Positions 51,460 to 58,403 of a DNA stretch of 58,403 nt are shown here, piece after piece. This stretch comes from JAUVUV01 sp964548275 (GTDB taxonomy: Bacteria > Gemmatimonadota > Glassbacteria > GWA2-58-10): assembly GCA_964548275.1 (NCBI GenBank), contig CAZJQI010000028.1, positions 1 through 58,403 on the forward strand, given 5' to 3'. The first letter of the stretch is position 1; every line of letters starts with the position of its first letter. Made by a program: the position numbers and the translations under genes. The notes beneath the pieces were generated by a model. The model made no database searches. It was given only the letters and a program-made list of their open reading frames with translations, and had not been told where the DNA came from.

Positions 51460-51481
51460 TTACTTTTGGTTACAAAAGTAA
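51460..51481. repeat. CTTTTG-gtta-CAAAAG hairpin repeat
   Basis: Arms TTACTTTTG and CAAAAGTAA around the loop GTTA. The same loop and inner six pairs occur at 31372-31393, and a relative with loop CCAC at 31402-31423, so this is a short dispersed palindrome. AACTTTTGGTTA just before it is a partial second copy. Confidence 0.65.
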
Positions 51482-51571
51482 CATGAAAGAATAATCTTTT
51501 TCTTTCTGCCTGTTAGTTAACCGGACATCCATGATAAGTTTTGTCAAGGGGAAAACGAGGAATTACACAGG

Positions 51572-52012
51572 ATGCGAATCCGCAAATTAAAAAAGAAGGA
51601 TTTTTTTCTGTTCAACCAAATGGACTGGTCTCCCCTGCCCAAGGAGCGCGACTCGATTTACATTACTCTCATCATTGACCAGGCCGACTGCTCTTTTGTG
51701 GCCGAGGAGGAGGGAGAATTTCTAGGCGTAATTCTCTGCACGCGTAGCGCTAACGGGCAATCGATTTATGTCAATCATATCTGGGTTAAAGAGGAGGCCC
51801 GCAAAAAGGGGGTTGGCAGAAAACTCATGGCGCGCCTTGAGCAATACGCTGCCCGGCAGGGTGTGCGCCGGATCTGGCTTTTTTGCTGGGACGAACTGAT
51901 TGACTGGTACAGAAACCAGGGTTACCGGGAAAGTCATGCTTTTCTCTCTCCCGAGCTGAAAGAATATGTGCGGAACGTGAAAAAAGTACGTGCGTTCGTT
52001 AAAAAGTTTTAG
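51572..52012 (+). CDS. GNAT N-acetyltransferase
   Basis: A 146-aa GNAT-fold protein. The acetyl-CoA loop is ARKKGVGRKLMARLEQ (R-x-x-G-x-G/A), preceded by the beta-4 strand VNHIWVKEE. Small-molecule or N-terminal protein acetylation is expected; substrate unknown. The upstream ribosome site is weak (ACAGG before the ATG). It is flanked by AT-rich sequence and stands alone. The 52013-52285 spacer beyond it shows nothing else. Confidence 0.88.
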   Translation: MRIRKLKKKDFFLFNQMDWSPLPKERDSIYITLIIDQADCSFVAEEEGEFLGVILCTRSANGQSIYVNHIWVKEEARKKGVGRKLMARLEQYAARQGVRRIWLFCWDELIDWYRNQGYRESHAFLSPELKEYVRNVKKVRAFVKKF

Positions 52013-52285
52013 CCCCGCCCTCTTTGCATCCGACCTTTCCTCATGTTGATGAACCGAAAACGGATGCGCTCTCGCACACTGGAAAATATATCTTCTCTCT
52101 CAATGAGAATTTGATTATATTTTTTCTTTCATTCGGAACCACTTAAAAGATAATTAATTATAAAGTTAAAAGTGTTTAGTTACGCACGAATTGAATCAAA
52201 ATCACATCACATTATTCAAGGTCGTGATAAGAAAGATACCAGCAATATTTTATCTTAATTAATCGCTACGCAGGGAGACTTAAAA

Positions 52286-53578
52286 ATGAACAAAGCAGAC
52301 CGTAATAAGAAATCGCGGAGGGAGTTCATTAAATCCGGTACACTGGCTGCTGCAGGCGCCCTGGCAGGTTTCTCCATTGTGCGCAATGCTTACGGACAGA
52401 ATGCGGACCCGATCCGGGTAGGCTTGATTGGTTGTGGGGGAAGGGGCACCGGGGCGGCTGAGAACTGTCTGAACGCAGCACCGAATGTCAAGCTGGTTGC
52501 CCTGGCCGACTTGTATCAGGACAATCTTGATAAGTGCCGAAAAAATCTGACCGACCCGAACCGTGAAGACGGCCAGCTCAAGGGGATCGAGATAGACGAC
52601 GATCACTGTTTTGTGGGTTTCGACTCCTTTAAGAAGCTCCTGGCCACTGATGTCAACCTGGTGATCCTGGCCACGCCCCCGGGATTCCGCCCTGAGCATT
52701 TCGAGGCGGTAGTGGCTGCGGGCAAGCACGTGTTCTGCGAAAAACCGGTGGCAGTCGATCCTGTGGGCATCAGAAGATTCATGAAAGCAGGCGAGCTTTC
52801 GGTACAGAAAGGCCTGGCCGTTGTTGCCGGTACCCAGCGTCGGCACGATCCCGCCTACCAGGAAACTATCAAGCGCCTTCAGGAGGGCCAGATCGGGGAT
52901 ATCGTCTCCACGAGGGTGTTCTGGAACGGCGGGGGGCTTTGGAAATACGAGCGCAAGCCCGGCTGGAGTGACATGGAATGGCAGACCCGCAACTGGTATT
53001 ATTTCGACTGGCTTTGCGGCGATCACATTGTCGAGCAGCACCTCCATAACCTCGATGTGATCAACTGGGCAATGGACGCTCATCCTGTAAAAGCGCTCGG
53101 TGTGGGCGGTCGCCAGGTGCGCACAGATCCGGTTTACGGCAATATCTGGGATCATTTCGCTATCGATTACGAGTACGAAAACGGCCTGCATATGATAAGC
53201 ATGTGCCGTCACTGGGAAAACTGCGACCGGCTGATCGGTGAATTTTTCGCCGGCAGTGCGGGAACCTGCGAGATTGTGAACGATAGATATATTATTCGCG
53301 GACAGAAATCCTGGCGCTACAGGGGTGGAAAAGTCAATCCCTACGTGCAGGAGCATAAAGACCTGATCGACAGCATCCGCAGCGGCAAGCCGCTCAACGA
53401 GTCCCGGAAAGTGGCCGAGGCCACGATGACCGCGATCATGGGCCGCCAGTCGGCATACACCGGTAAAGAGATTACCTGGGATGAAATGATGGCCTCGGAG
53501 CTCGACTACTCCCCGCCGAAATACGAGTTCGGCCCGCTGCCGGTACGACCGGTACCGATGCCCGGGCAGACAAGCTGA
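52286..53578 (+). CDS. Tat-exported Gfo/Idh/MocA oxidoreductase (1)
   Basis: A 430-aa NAD(P)-dependent oxidoreductase of sugars or inositols with a twin-arginine signal (KSRREFIKSGTLAAAG). The Rossmann motif is VGLIGCGGRGTGAAENC, the catalytic lysine lies in CEKPVAVDP, and the substrate domain has DHIVEQHLHNLDVINWAMD. Members of this subgroup carry tightly bound cofactor and act in the periplasm like glucose-fructose oxidoreductase. GGGAG precedes the ATG. It heads a three-gene operon with a close paralogue and an FGE-fold lipoprotein. Confidence 0.92.
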   Translation: MNKADRNKKSRREFIKSGTLAAAGALAGFSIVRNAYGQNADPIRVGLIGCGGRGTGAAENCLNAAPNVKLVALADLYQDNLDKCRKNLTDPNREDGQLKGIEIDDDHCFVGFDSFKKLLATDVNLVILATPPGFRPEHFEAVVAAGKHVFCEKPVAVDPVGIRRFMKAGELSVQKGLAVVAGTQRRHDPAYQETIKRLQEGQIGDIVSTRVFWNGGGLWKYERKPGWSDMEWQTRNWYYFDWLCGDHIVEQHLHNLDVINWAMDAHPVKALGVGGRQVRTDPVYGNIWDHFAIDYEYENGLHMISMCRHWENCDRLIGEFFAGSAGTCEIVNDRYIIRGQKSWRYRGGKVNPYVQEHKDLIDSIRSGKPLNESRKVAEATMTAIMGRQSAYTGKEITWDEMMASELDYSPPKYEFGPLPVRPVPMPGQTS

Positions 53579-53670
53579 GAAGCGGATAGCCAGCACCTGA
53601 GTTGATTATCTGAATCTGTTTCACGAAAACCAGGTTCGCTCTATATATCCACTCCAAAGGAGAATGGGCA

Positions 53671-54966
53671 ATGAGTAAGAAAATGAACCAGGGTAAACAG
53701 ACTCGCAGAGAATTTATCAAGTCCGGTTCTATTAATGCAGCAGCCGCGTTGGCAGGATTTTCCGTACTGCGCAACGCCTATGGCCAGAACACGGATACGA
53801 TCCGCGTGGGCCTGGTCGGCTGTGGGGGCAGGGGCACCGGGGCTGCGGAGGATTGTCTTACCTCAGCGCCGAATGTAAAGCTCGTTGCCTTGGCTGACGT
53901 TTTCGAGGACCAGGCTGAAAAATGCCTCAAGACCCTGAAAGACCCGGACAGGGAGAAAGGGTTTCTGGCCGGGGTAGAGGTAGAAAAGGATCACATATTC
54001 ATTGGTTTCGACGCCTATCGGAAACTTCTGGAAACAGATATCGACCTGGTTCTCCTGACCACTCCCCCGGCGTTCAGGCCGGAGCACTTTGCCGCTGCGG
54101 TGGCTGCCGGCAAGAATGTTTTTGCGGAAAAACCGATGGGGGTCGATCCCGTGGGAGTGCGCAAGTTCATGAAGGCAGGAAAGCTCTCTGTCCAGAAAGG
54201 TCTGGCCTTTGTCGCCGGGACCCAGCGCCGCCACGACCCGGCCTATGTCGAGTTGATCAAACGGGTGCACGACGGGCAGATCGGTGAAATTTTAGCCGCA
54301 CGCTGTTTCTGGTGCCAGCATTATCTCTGGAAAAAAGACCGCCAGCCGGGCTGGTCGGATATGGAGTGGCAACTCCGCAACTGGAACTATTTTGTCTGGA
54401 TCTCCGGTGACCATATAGTCGAGCAGCACCTCCATAACCTTGATGTGATCAACTGGGCAATGGGAACCCACCCGGTGAAGGCTCTCGGAGTAGGCGGCCG
54501 CCAGGTGCGCACCGATCCGGTTTACGGCAACGTTTACGACCATTTCGCTGTGGATTTCGAGTACGAAAACGGAGTTCACCTGGTCAGCATGTGCCGCCAG
54601 CAGGAGAATACAGATATCCGGATCGGCGAGTTTCTGGTCGGTACCAGGGGAACGGCAGAGTCGCACGGGGACAGGGCGATTATCAGGACGGACAGAAGCT
54701 GGAAATACCGCGGAGAGAAAGTAAATCCGTACGTAAAGGAACACACCGACCTGATCAATAGTATACGAAACGGGAACCCAATCAACGAGGCCCAGAACGT
54801 GGCCGAGTCAACGATGACTGCGATCATGGGCCGCCAGTCGGCATACACTGGAAAAGAAGTCACCTGGGAGGAGATGATGGCCTCGGAGTTGGATCTCTCG
54901 CCCGCCAGGTATGAGTTTGGACCTTTACCGATTCGACCGGTAGCAAAGCCGGGCCAGTCGGCCTGA
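53671..54966 (+). CDS. Tat-exported Gfo/Idh/MocA oxidoreductase (2)
   Basis: A 431-aa close paralogue of the preceding protein with the same layout: Tat signal QTRREFIKSG, VGLVGCGGRGTGAAEDC, CAEKPMGVDPV-like lysine motif (EKPMGVDP) and DHIVEQHLHNLDVINWAMG. Identity is high over the whole length and the differences are spread out, mostly in the substrate domain (54280-54360 and 54600-54680). Tandem duplication followed by divergence is the simplest explanation; the two may form a heteromer or handle different sugars. The intergenic gap is 92 bp. Confidence 0.92.
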   Translation: MSKKMNQGKQTRREFIKSGSINAAAALAGFSVLRNAYGQNTDTIRVGLVGCGGRGTGAAEDCLTSAPNVKLVALADVFEDQAEKCLKTLKDPDREKGFLAGVEVEKDHIFIGFDAYRKLLETDIDLVLLTTPPAFRPEHFAAAVAAGKNVFAEKPMGVDPVGVRKFMKAGKLSVQKGLAFVAGTQRRHDPAYVELIKRVHDGQIGEILAARCFWCQHYLWKKDRQPGWSDMEWQLRNWNYFVWISGDHIVEQHLHNLDVINWAMGTHPVKALGVGGRQVRTDPVYGNVYDHFAVDFEYENGVHLVSMCRQQENTDIRIGEFLVGTRGTAESHGDRAIIRTDRSWKYRGEKVNPYVKEHTDLINSIRNGNPINEAQNVAESTMTAIMGRQSAYTGKEVTWEEMMASELDLSPARYEFGPLPIRPVAKPGQSA

Positions 54967-55064
54967 CCGAAAAAGCAACGGACAGAAGAAAGTCCAGCAC
55001 CCAACATCAAATAAGAGGAGATTTCGGTCTTGCAATCAAAAAGCAAGTGACAAGAGGAAAGCAG

Positions 55065-56078
55065 ATGATTAGAAAAGCATTATGGTTTCTGGTTCCGGCG
55101 TTGATTGCTGGACTTTCAGGTTGCGGTGAAAAAATCGAAACGCCCCCCGAAAATTACACAATCAAGATTCCCGGCATGGATATCGAGATCGAGATGGTCT
55201 ATGTGCCGGGAGGCGAATTCATGATGGGCAGCCCTGAGGGGGAGCCCGACCGGGATGGGGATGAAGGCCCGCAGGGGAAAGTGCGGGTCAAGCCTTTCTG
55301 GATCGGCAAGTACGAGATCACATGGGAGCAGTACGAGGGATACGCCTTTGCCAGGGACTCGACCATGCTCGATGCCGTCTCCATCGCCTCGCCGAAAATC
55401 AATCTCACCTGGGGGCTGAAATTCTGGGGCTGGCTCAAGCTGCAGTCCAGGCTGATGCTCAATGAGGAACTGGATGCGATCACCCGGCCCTCTCCCTATT
55501 ACGGCGACTTCTACCACGGCATGGGACGCGGCAGAAAACCCGCAATCGGCGTGAGCCGCCTGAATGTGTGGATGTTCTGCGAGTGGCTCTCCAAGAAAAA
55601 CGGCCATGAATACCGCCTGCCTACGGAAGCCGAATGGGAGTACGCCGCACGTGCCGGCAGCCAGAGCATGTACTGTTTCGGAGATGACGAAGGCGAGCTG
55701 GAGGATTATGCCTGGTACGAGTACAACAGCGATTTCGAAACGCAGGAGGTGGGTACAAAGAAGCCTAATGCTTTCGGCCTACACGACATGCATGGCAATG
55801 TCTGGGAATTCTGCCACGACTTCTACGATCAGGAGTATTTCAACAAGCTGAAAAATCCAGGTGTGAACGTAGACCCTCGCGGCCCGGAAGATAAGGAGAA
55901 GTTCAAGCCTGTGGCACGCGGCGGAAGCTGGGATGATTTCGCCGAGGACCTTCGCGTGGCCGACCGCCTGGAACAGCTTGACTGGTGGAACGAGCGCGAC
56001 CCCCAGCGCCCGCGTGGCGCATGGTGGCTGGTGGACGGCAACGTGGTCGGTTTCCGGGTAGCGCGCCCTGCGGAATAA
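55065..56078 (+). CDS. FGE-sulfatase-fold (SUMF1) lipoprotein
   Basis: A 337-aa lipoprotein (signal IRKALWFLVPALIAGLSGC). The SUMF1 domain begins at EMVYVPGGEFMMGSPEGEPDRD and has the usual EYRLPTEAEWEYAARAG, NAFGLHDMHGNVWEFCHD and ARGGSWDD...GFRVAR blocks. The pair of cysteines required for formylglycine formation is absent around GGSW, so it is probably a binding or structural member. Unlike the 10.4-kb protein, its C-terminus has no NNY-rich variable segment. The start is ATG 55065 behind AGAGGA; an in-frame GTG at 55047 is less likely. It is last of the operon with the twin oxidoreductases. Confidence 0.85.
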   Translation: MIRKALWFLVPALIAGLSGCGEKIETPPENYTIKIPGMDIEIEMVYVPGGEFMMGSPEGEPDRDGDEGPQGKVRVKPFWIGKYEITWEQYEGYAFARDSTMLDAVSIASPKINLTWGLKFWGWLKLQSRLMLNEELDAITRPSPYYGDFYHGMGRGRKPAIGVSRLNVWMFCEWLSKKNGHEYRLPTEAEWEYAARAGSQSMYCFGDDEGELEDYAWYEYNSDFETQEVGTKKPNAFGLHDMHGNVWEFCHDFYDQEYFNKLKNPGVNVDPRGPEDKEKFKPVARGGSWDDFAEDLRVADRLEQLDWWNERDPQRPRGAWWLVDGNVVGFRVARPAE

Positions 56079-56081
56079 AAA

Positions 56082-56111
56082 AGTAGGGGCGGTTCGCGAA
56101 CCGCCCCTACT
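56082..56111. repeat. 30-bp perfect REP-like palindrome, possible terminator
   Basis: Arm AGTAGGGGCGGTTCG followed at once by its inverse. The outer GTAGGGGCG/CGCCCCTAC is shared with the palindrome inside the transposase gene at 12956-12983. It lies four bases after one stop and 15 before the end of the converging gene, so it may also terminate both; a T run is lacking. Confidence 0.85.
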
Positions 56112-56126
56112 CGGATTTGTAAGATA

Positions 56127-57035
56127 TCAGAACTTATCGCACTCCACGATTGACTCGAACACCTTCATGCTGCCCTCGGGATCCTGCCTGATCGAGGCGG
56201 AAAGCTCCAGGCCCAGGATGCCCTTGTAGCCTAGCTCGTAAATCGCCTTGAAAACGTTTCGGTAATTGATCTCGCCTGTGCCCGGCTCGTGGCGCCCCGG
56301 GACGTCGGCGAGTTGGAAATAGCCTATCTCGTCATAAAAGCCCCTGATGTTCTCTATCAGGTTGCCCTCGGTGATCTGCTGGTGATAGATGTCAAACAGA
56401 ATCTTAATCTGCGGGTTCTGTACGGCTTTCATGATCTCGTAGGCCTCGTCCGAGCGGGCGAGAAAATATCCCGGGTGATCGGTCAGGTTGTTCAGCGGTT
56501 CTACCACCAGGGTCAGCCCGGTATCCTGGACAATCTCAGCTGCCCGGCGCAGGGACTCGACCACATTGGCTCGCTGGAGTCCGCGCGGGGGTTTCTCCAG
56601 CCCAGGCCCGGTAATTACCGTGCACCATCTGTTGCCCACGATTTTATGGTAGGTCACAGCTTTTTTGATTTCCTCCAGAAACGCGGGCCGATGCCCGGGA
56701 TCCACCATCCCAGCCCTGTCCCAGCCGCCAGGGTTGGCCACGAAAACGCCCATCTCCATTCCCAGCTTGTCCATCCGCGCTTTCAGCTTCTCCGCGCGTG
56801 AATATTCCCAGCCCATAAGGCCGTTGAACTCGAACGCCTTGAACCCGAAAGCGGCGTATTCGTCCAGCCGGTCTATCGGGTCCTTGATATTGCGCAGCAA
56901 TCCCAGGTTGGGCGCGTATTTAAGCTTGAATGTGTGCTTGGGCGCGGCTGCCTGCAGTTTACTCCATAACGGAAAGTGCGCCGCAGCGGCCAGGGCGAGA
57001 GAATTCTTTATTATAAAACTTCTTCTTGTCAGCAT
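56127..57035 (-). CDS. Tat-exported sugar phosphate isomerase/epimerase (TIM barrel)
   Basis: A 302-aa AP-endonuclease-2/xylose-isomerase-like TIM barrel, hydroxypyruvate isomerase type. The N-terminus LTRRSFIIKNSLALAAAAHF is a twin-arginine signal. Metal ligands appear as LVVEPLNN (Glu), ILFDIYHQQ (Asp, His), QLADVPGRHEPGTGEINY (His, Glu) and LGLELSA (Glu). The export signal and the neighbouring Tat-exported oxidoreductases suggest periplasmic sugar conversions. It lies 43 bp downstream of the MFS permease gene on the same strand. Confidence 0.87.
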   Translation of the reverse strand: MLTRRSFIIKNSLALAAAAHFPLWSKLQAAAPKHTFKLKYAPNLGLLRNIKDPIDRLDEYAAFGFKAFEFNGLMGWEYSRAEKLKARMDKLGMEMGVFVANPGGWDRAGMVDPGHRPAFLEEIKKAVTYHKIVGNRWCTVITGPGLEKPPRGLQRANVVESLRRAAEIVQDTGLTLVVEPLNNLTDHPGYFLARSDEAYEIMKAVQNPQIKILFDIYHQQITEGNLIENIRGFYDEIGYFQLADVPGRHEPGTGEINYRNVFKAIYELGYKGILGLELSASIRQDPEGSMKVFESIVECDKF

Positions 57036-57078
57036 TGCCAGTACCCCGCAGGATCGATTGTTAATAAGAACAGTCTAT

Positions 57079-58218
57079 CTAAACGCGGCCCATGATTACT
57101 GAGATAATCACCAGGATCAGCGCGGCCAGAGCTGCCAGGAGCATGCTTTTCTGGATGCTCTTGCCCTTGGAGATAATACCCATTGCTGCCGGTAGAGTGG
57201 TTGCGCCCAGCAGGCCGACAGCAAAGATTATCGCAAATACGCTTCCATGAAGTTCTTGGGCGATCTTAGAGAAAGTAACTCCGACAATTGTCGGGAAAAT
57301 CGGCCCGAAAGCCAGACCAGTTACCACCACGGCTACAGTAGCCAGCGCATTGCTTCTGGTTTGGGACATGGTGAAGATTGTAATCGTGGCGACAATGGCC
57401 AGGATCATAATTACGGTCGCGCCGTTCTCAGGAGTAACTATATCCTTGGTAATTCCGGTAAAAAGACGGGAAGCCATCATTGCGATCCAGAACCCGGAAA
57501 GTCCGGCTGAGGCTCTTGACGCGCTCAAGCCCACATTTGTCAGGTAGGTGGTGATCCAGCCGCCCATCGAGGCCTCGAGTCCAACGTAGCAGAAAAGCGC
57601 AAGCGCGGCTATCAGTACCACAGGATTGGCCAGGAGCGCAACCGCATTGCCGAGCTCGAACCCTGCAGCAGGAAGCTCAGGGTAAGTGGTGGCTATCAGC
57701 GCGAAAATTATCGGCACGAGAGTGATCAGGGCGATGATATTGACTGTTTTCGAAAATCCCAGCCGGTTCAGGAGTAATCCCACCAGGAGTGGGGTGATAA
57801 ACGCGCCCAGCCCGAAAAAGGTGTTGCCCAGATTCAACGCCGCAGGCGGGTTCTTGCCGCCGAAAAGAACTATCGTCATCAGCGTGTTGCCCACAGTGTT
57901 GACACACATTCCGCCGACACCCAGGAGCACACAGGCGAAAACCACTCCCTTGTAGCTGCGAAAAGAAGAGAACAGGAAGATCGCCAGACCGACCATGAAA
58001 AAGCCGAGCACGGCAAACGGCTTGTGTCCCCAGGCATCCACCAGGGGCCCGATAAAAAGTACCACGAAAATGCTCGTAAACATCAAGGTCGAGATCAAAC
58101 CACCGACTTTTACATCGTCAATACCCAGCTTCTCGGCCAGTTTCAACTTGACAGCTCCGATTAGCGCAAAAACGATCCCGAGAGCGAAGACACTGAGTAT
58201 CGCCACTAGCTGAATCAT
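57079..58218 (-). CDS. MFS sugar permease
   Basis: A 379-aa major facilitator with 11-12 membrane helices. GPLVDAWGHKPFAVLGF is the loop 2-3 motif. The GLGAFITPLLVGLLLNRLGF segment and GGWITTYLT resemble the FucP/L-fucose-like and glucose/galactose permease group (FHS family). GGAGG lies just before ATG 58218. It heads an operon with the isomerase, consistent with uptake of the sugars that the isomerase or oxidoreductases process. Confidence 0.88.
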   Translation of the reverse strand: MIQLVAILSVFALGIVFALIGAVKLKLAEKLGIDDVKVGGLISTLMFTSIFVVLFIGPLVDAWGHKPFAVLGFFMVGLAIFLFSSFRSYKGVVFACVLLGVGGMCVNTVGNTLMTIVLFGGKNPPAALNLGNTFFGLGAFITPLLVGLLLNRLGFSKTVNIIALITLVPIIFALIATTYPELPAAGFELGNAVALLANPVVLIAALALFCYVGLEASMGGWITTYLTNVGLSASRASAGLSGFWIAMMASRLFTGITKDIVTPENGATVIMILAIVATITIFTMSQTRSNALATVAVVVTGLAFGPIFPTIVGVTFSKIAQELHGSVFAIIFAVGLLGATTLPAAMGIISKGKSIQKSMLLAALAALILVIISVIMGRV

Positions 58219-58335
58219 GGACTACCTCCGTTGAAAATGGCGGTTAACAGGAGAGTAAATGGTGGAAACACTGATAAGATATAATTTAAGGCTGTCTCAG
58301 TTTCGAACAAGAAAAAAACTCGCGATTGGATTAAA

Positions 58336-58403
58336 CCCGGATTATTGATAAATTAGTAAGATGTTATGTTTTCCCGGGGCCTGGGGGGCGGCGGGCGCAT
58401 GAA
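58336..58403 (+). repeat. Left half of modular palindromic repeat, copy D
   Basis: Starts CCCGGATTATTGATAAATT, continues with the conserved AGTAAGATGTTATGTTTTCC and outer arm GGGGGCGGCGG, then GGCGCATGAA, the start of the third hairpin module seen in copy C. The window ends inside it. Confidence 0.85.

Noticed and set aside
52280..53596. 438-codon open frame antisense to the first Gfo/Idh gene
   Set aside because: It mirrors a well-supported gene codon for codon; the plus strand has a Tat signal, Rossmann motif and ribosome site.
1..58403. CRISPR arrays, tRNA and rRNA genes
   Set aside because: I found no regularly spaced direct repeats with unique spacers and no tRNA- or rRNA-like sequence on reading the intergenic spacers; weak RNA genes could still be missed by eye.

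Overview
This 58.4 kb window looks like a metagenome-assembled scaffold from an uncultivated, moderately GC-rich Gram-negative bacterium. The evidence is Sec, Tat and lipoprotein signals, three GWxTD-type proteins (a family I associate with FCB-group candidate phyla), dockerin-like repeats, tandem Tat-exported Gfo/Idh oxidoreductases, DUF4091 and GH172 proteins, and a sulfatase/heparinase pair. A Glassbacteria/Latescibacteria/KSB1-like placement is inference only; there is no rRNA or marker gene here. The scaffold is broken inside copies of one palindromic repeat at both ends. It also holds a 100-N gap flanked by an exact 55-bp duplication, which is almost certainly an unmerged assembler overlap.

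Layout. 0.1-6.2 kb: flavodoxin-like protein, MFS transporter, S9 peptidase and a UDPGP-family uridylyltransferase. 6.6-10.1 kb (minus): Tat-exported sulfatase followed by a heparinase II/III-like lyase. 10.4-13.2 kb: a secreted dockerin-like/double FGE-sulfatase-fold (C-type-lectin type) protein whose two domains end in variable-region-like segments, then a truncated avd gene and a REP-associated tyrosine transposase. This resembles a stranded diversity-generating retroelement (DGR) target locus with no reverse transcriptase or template repeat in the window. 13.4-17.1 kb (minus): DUF4091/GH123-like and dockerin-bearing putative glycosidases. 17.7-21.8 kb: two RDD membrane proteins, alanine dehydrogenase and a divergent aminotransferase. 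21.9-26.9 kb (minus): FGGY kinase, xylose-isomerase-like enzyme and a phosphoesterase with a CBM96/DNRLRE-like tail. 27.2-28.7 kb: Rrf2 regulator and TSUP transporter sharing a 19-bp palindromic operator. 28.9-36.4 kb (minus): FG-GAP protein and a GWxTD paralogue family in various states of decay. 36.6-58.2 kb: a second DUF4091 protein, FAH-family enzyme, MoxR/DUF58 pair, lipoprotein, epimerase, rhomboid, histidine kinase, a 29-aa membrane peptide, ilvD, URO-D-like protein, TIGR00266 protein, GH172, GNAT, twin Gfo/Idh enzymes plus an FGE-fold lipoprotein, a sugar isomerase and an MFS permease.

Read together, much of the region suits extracellular attack on sulfated or uronic-acid polysaccharides and import and oxidation or isomerisation of the sugars released. 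The interesting non-standard content is the DGR-like locus, several families of palindromic mobile repeats (one of which sits in frame inside the transposase gene), and the GWxTD cluster, whose function is unknown.
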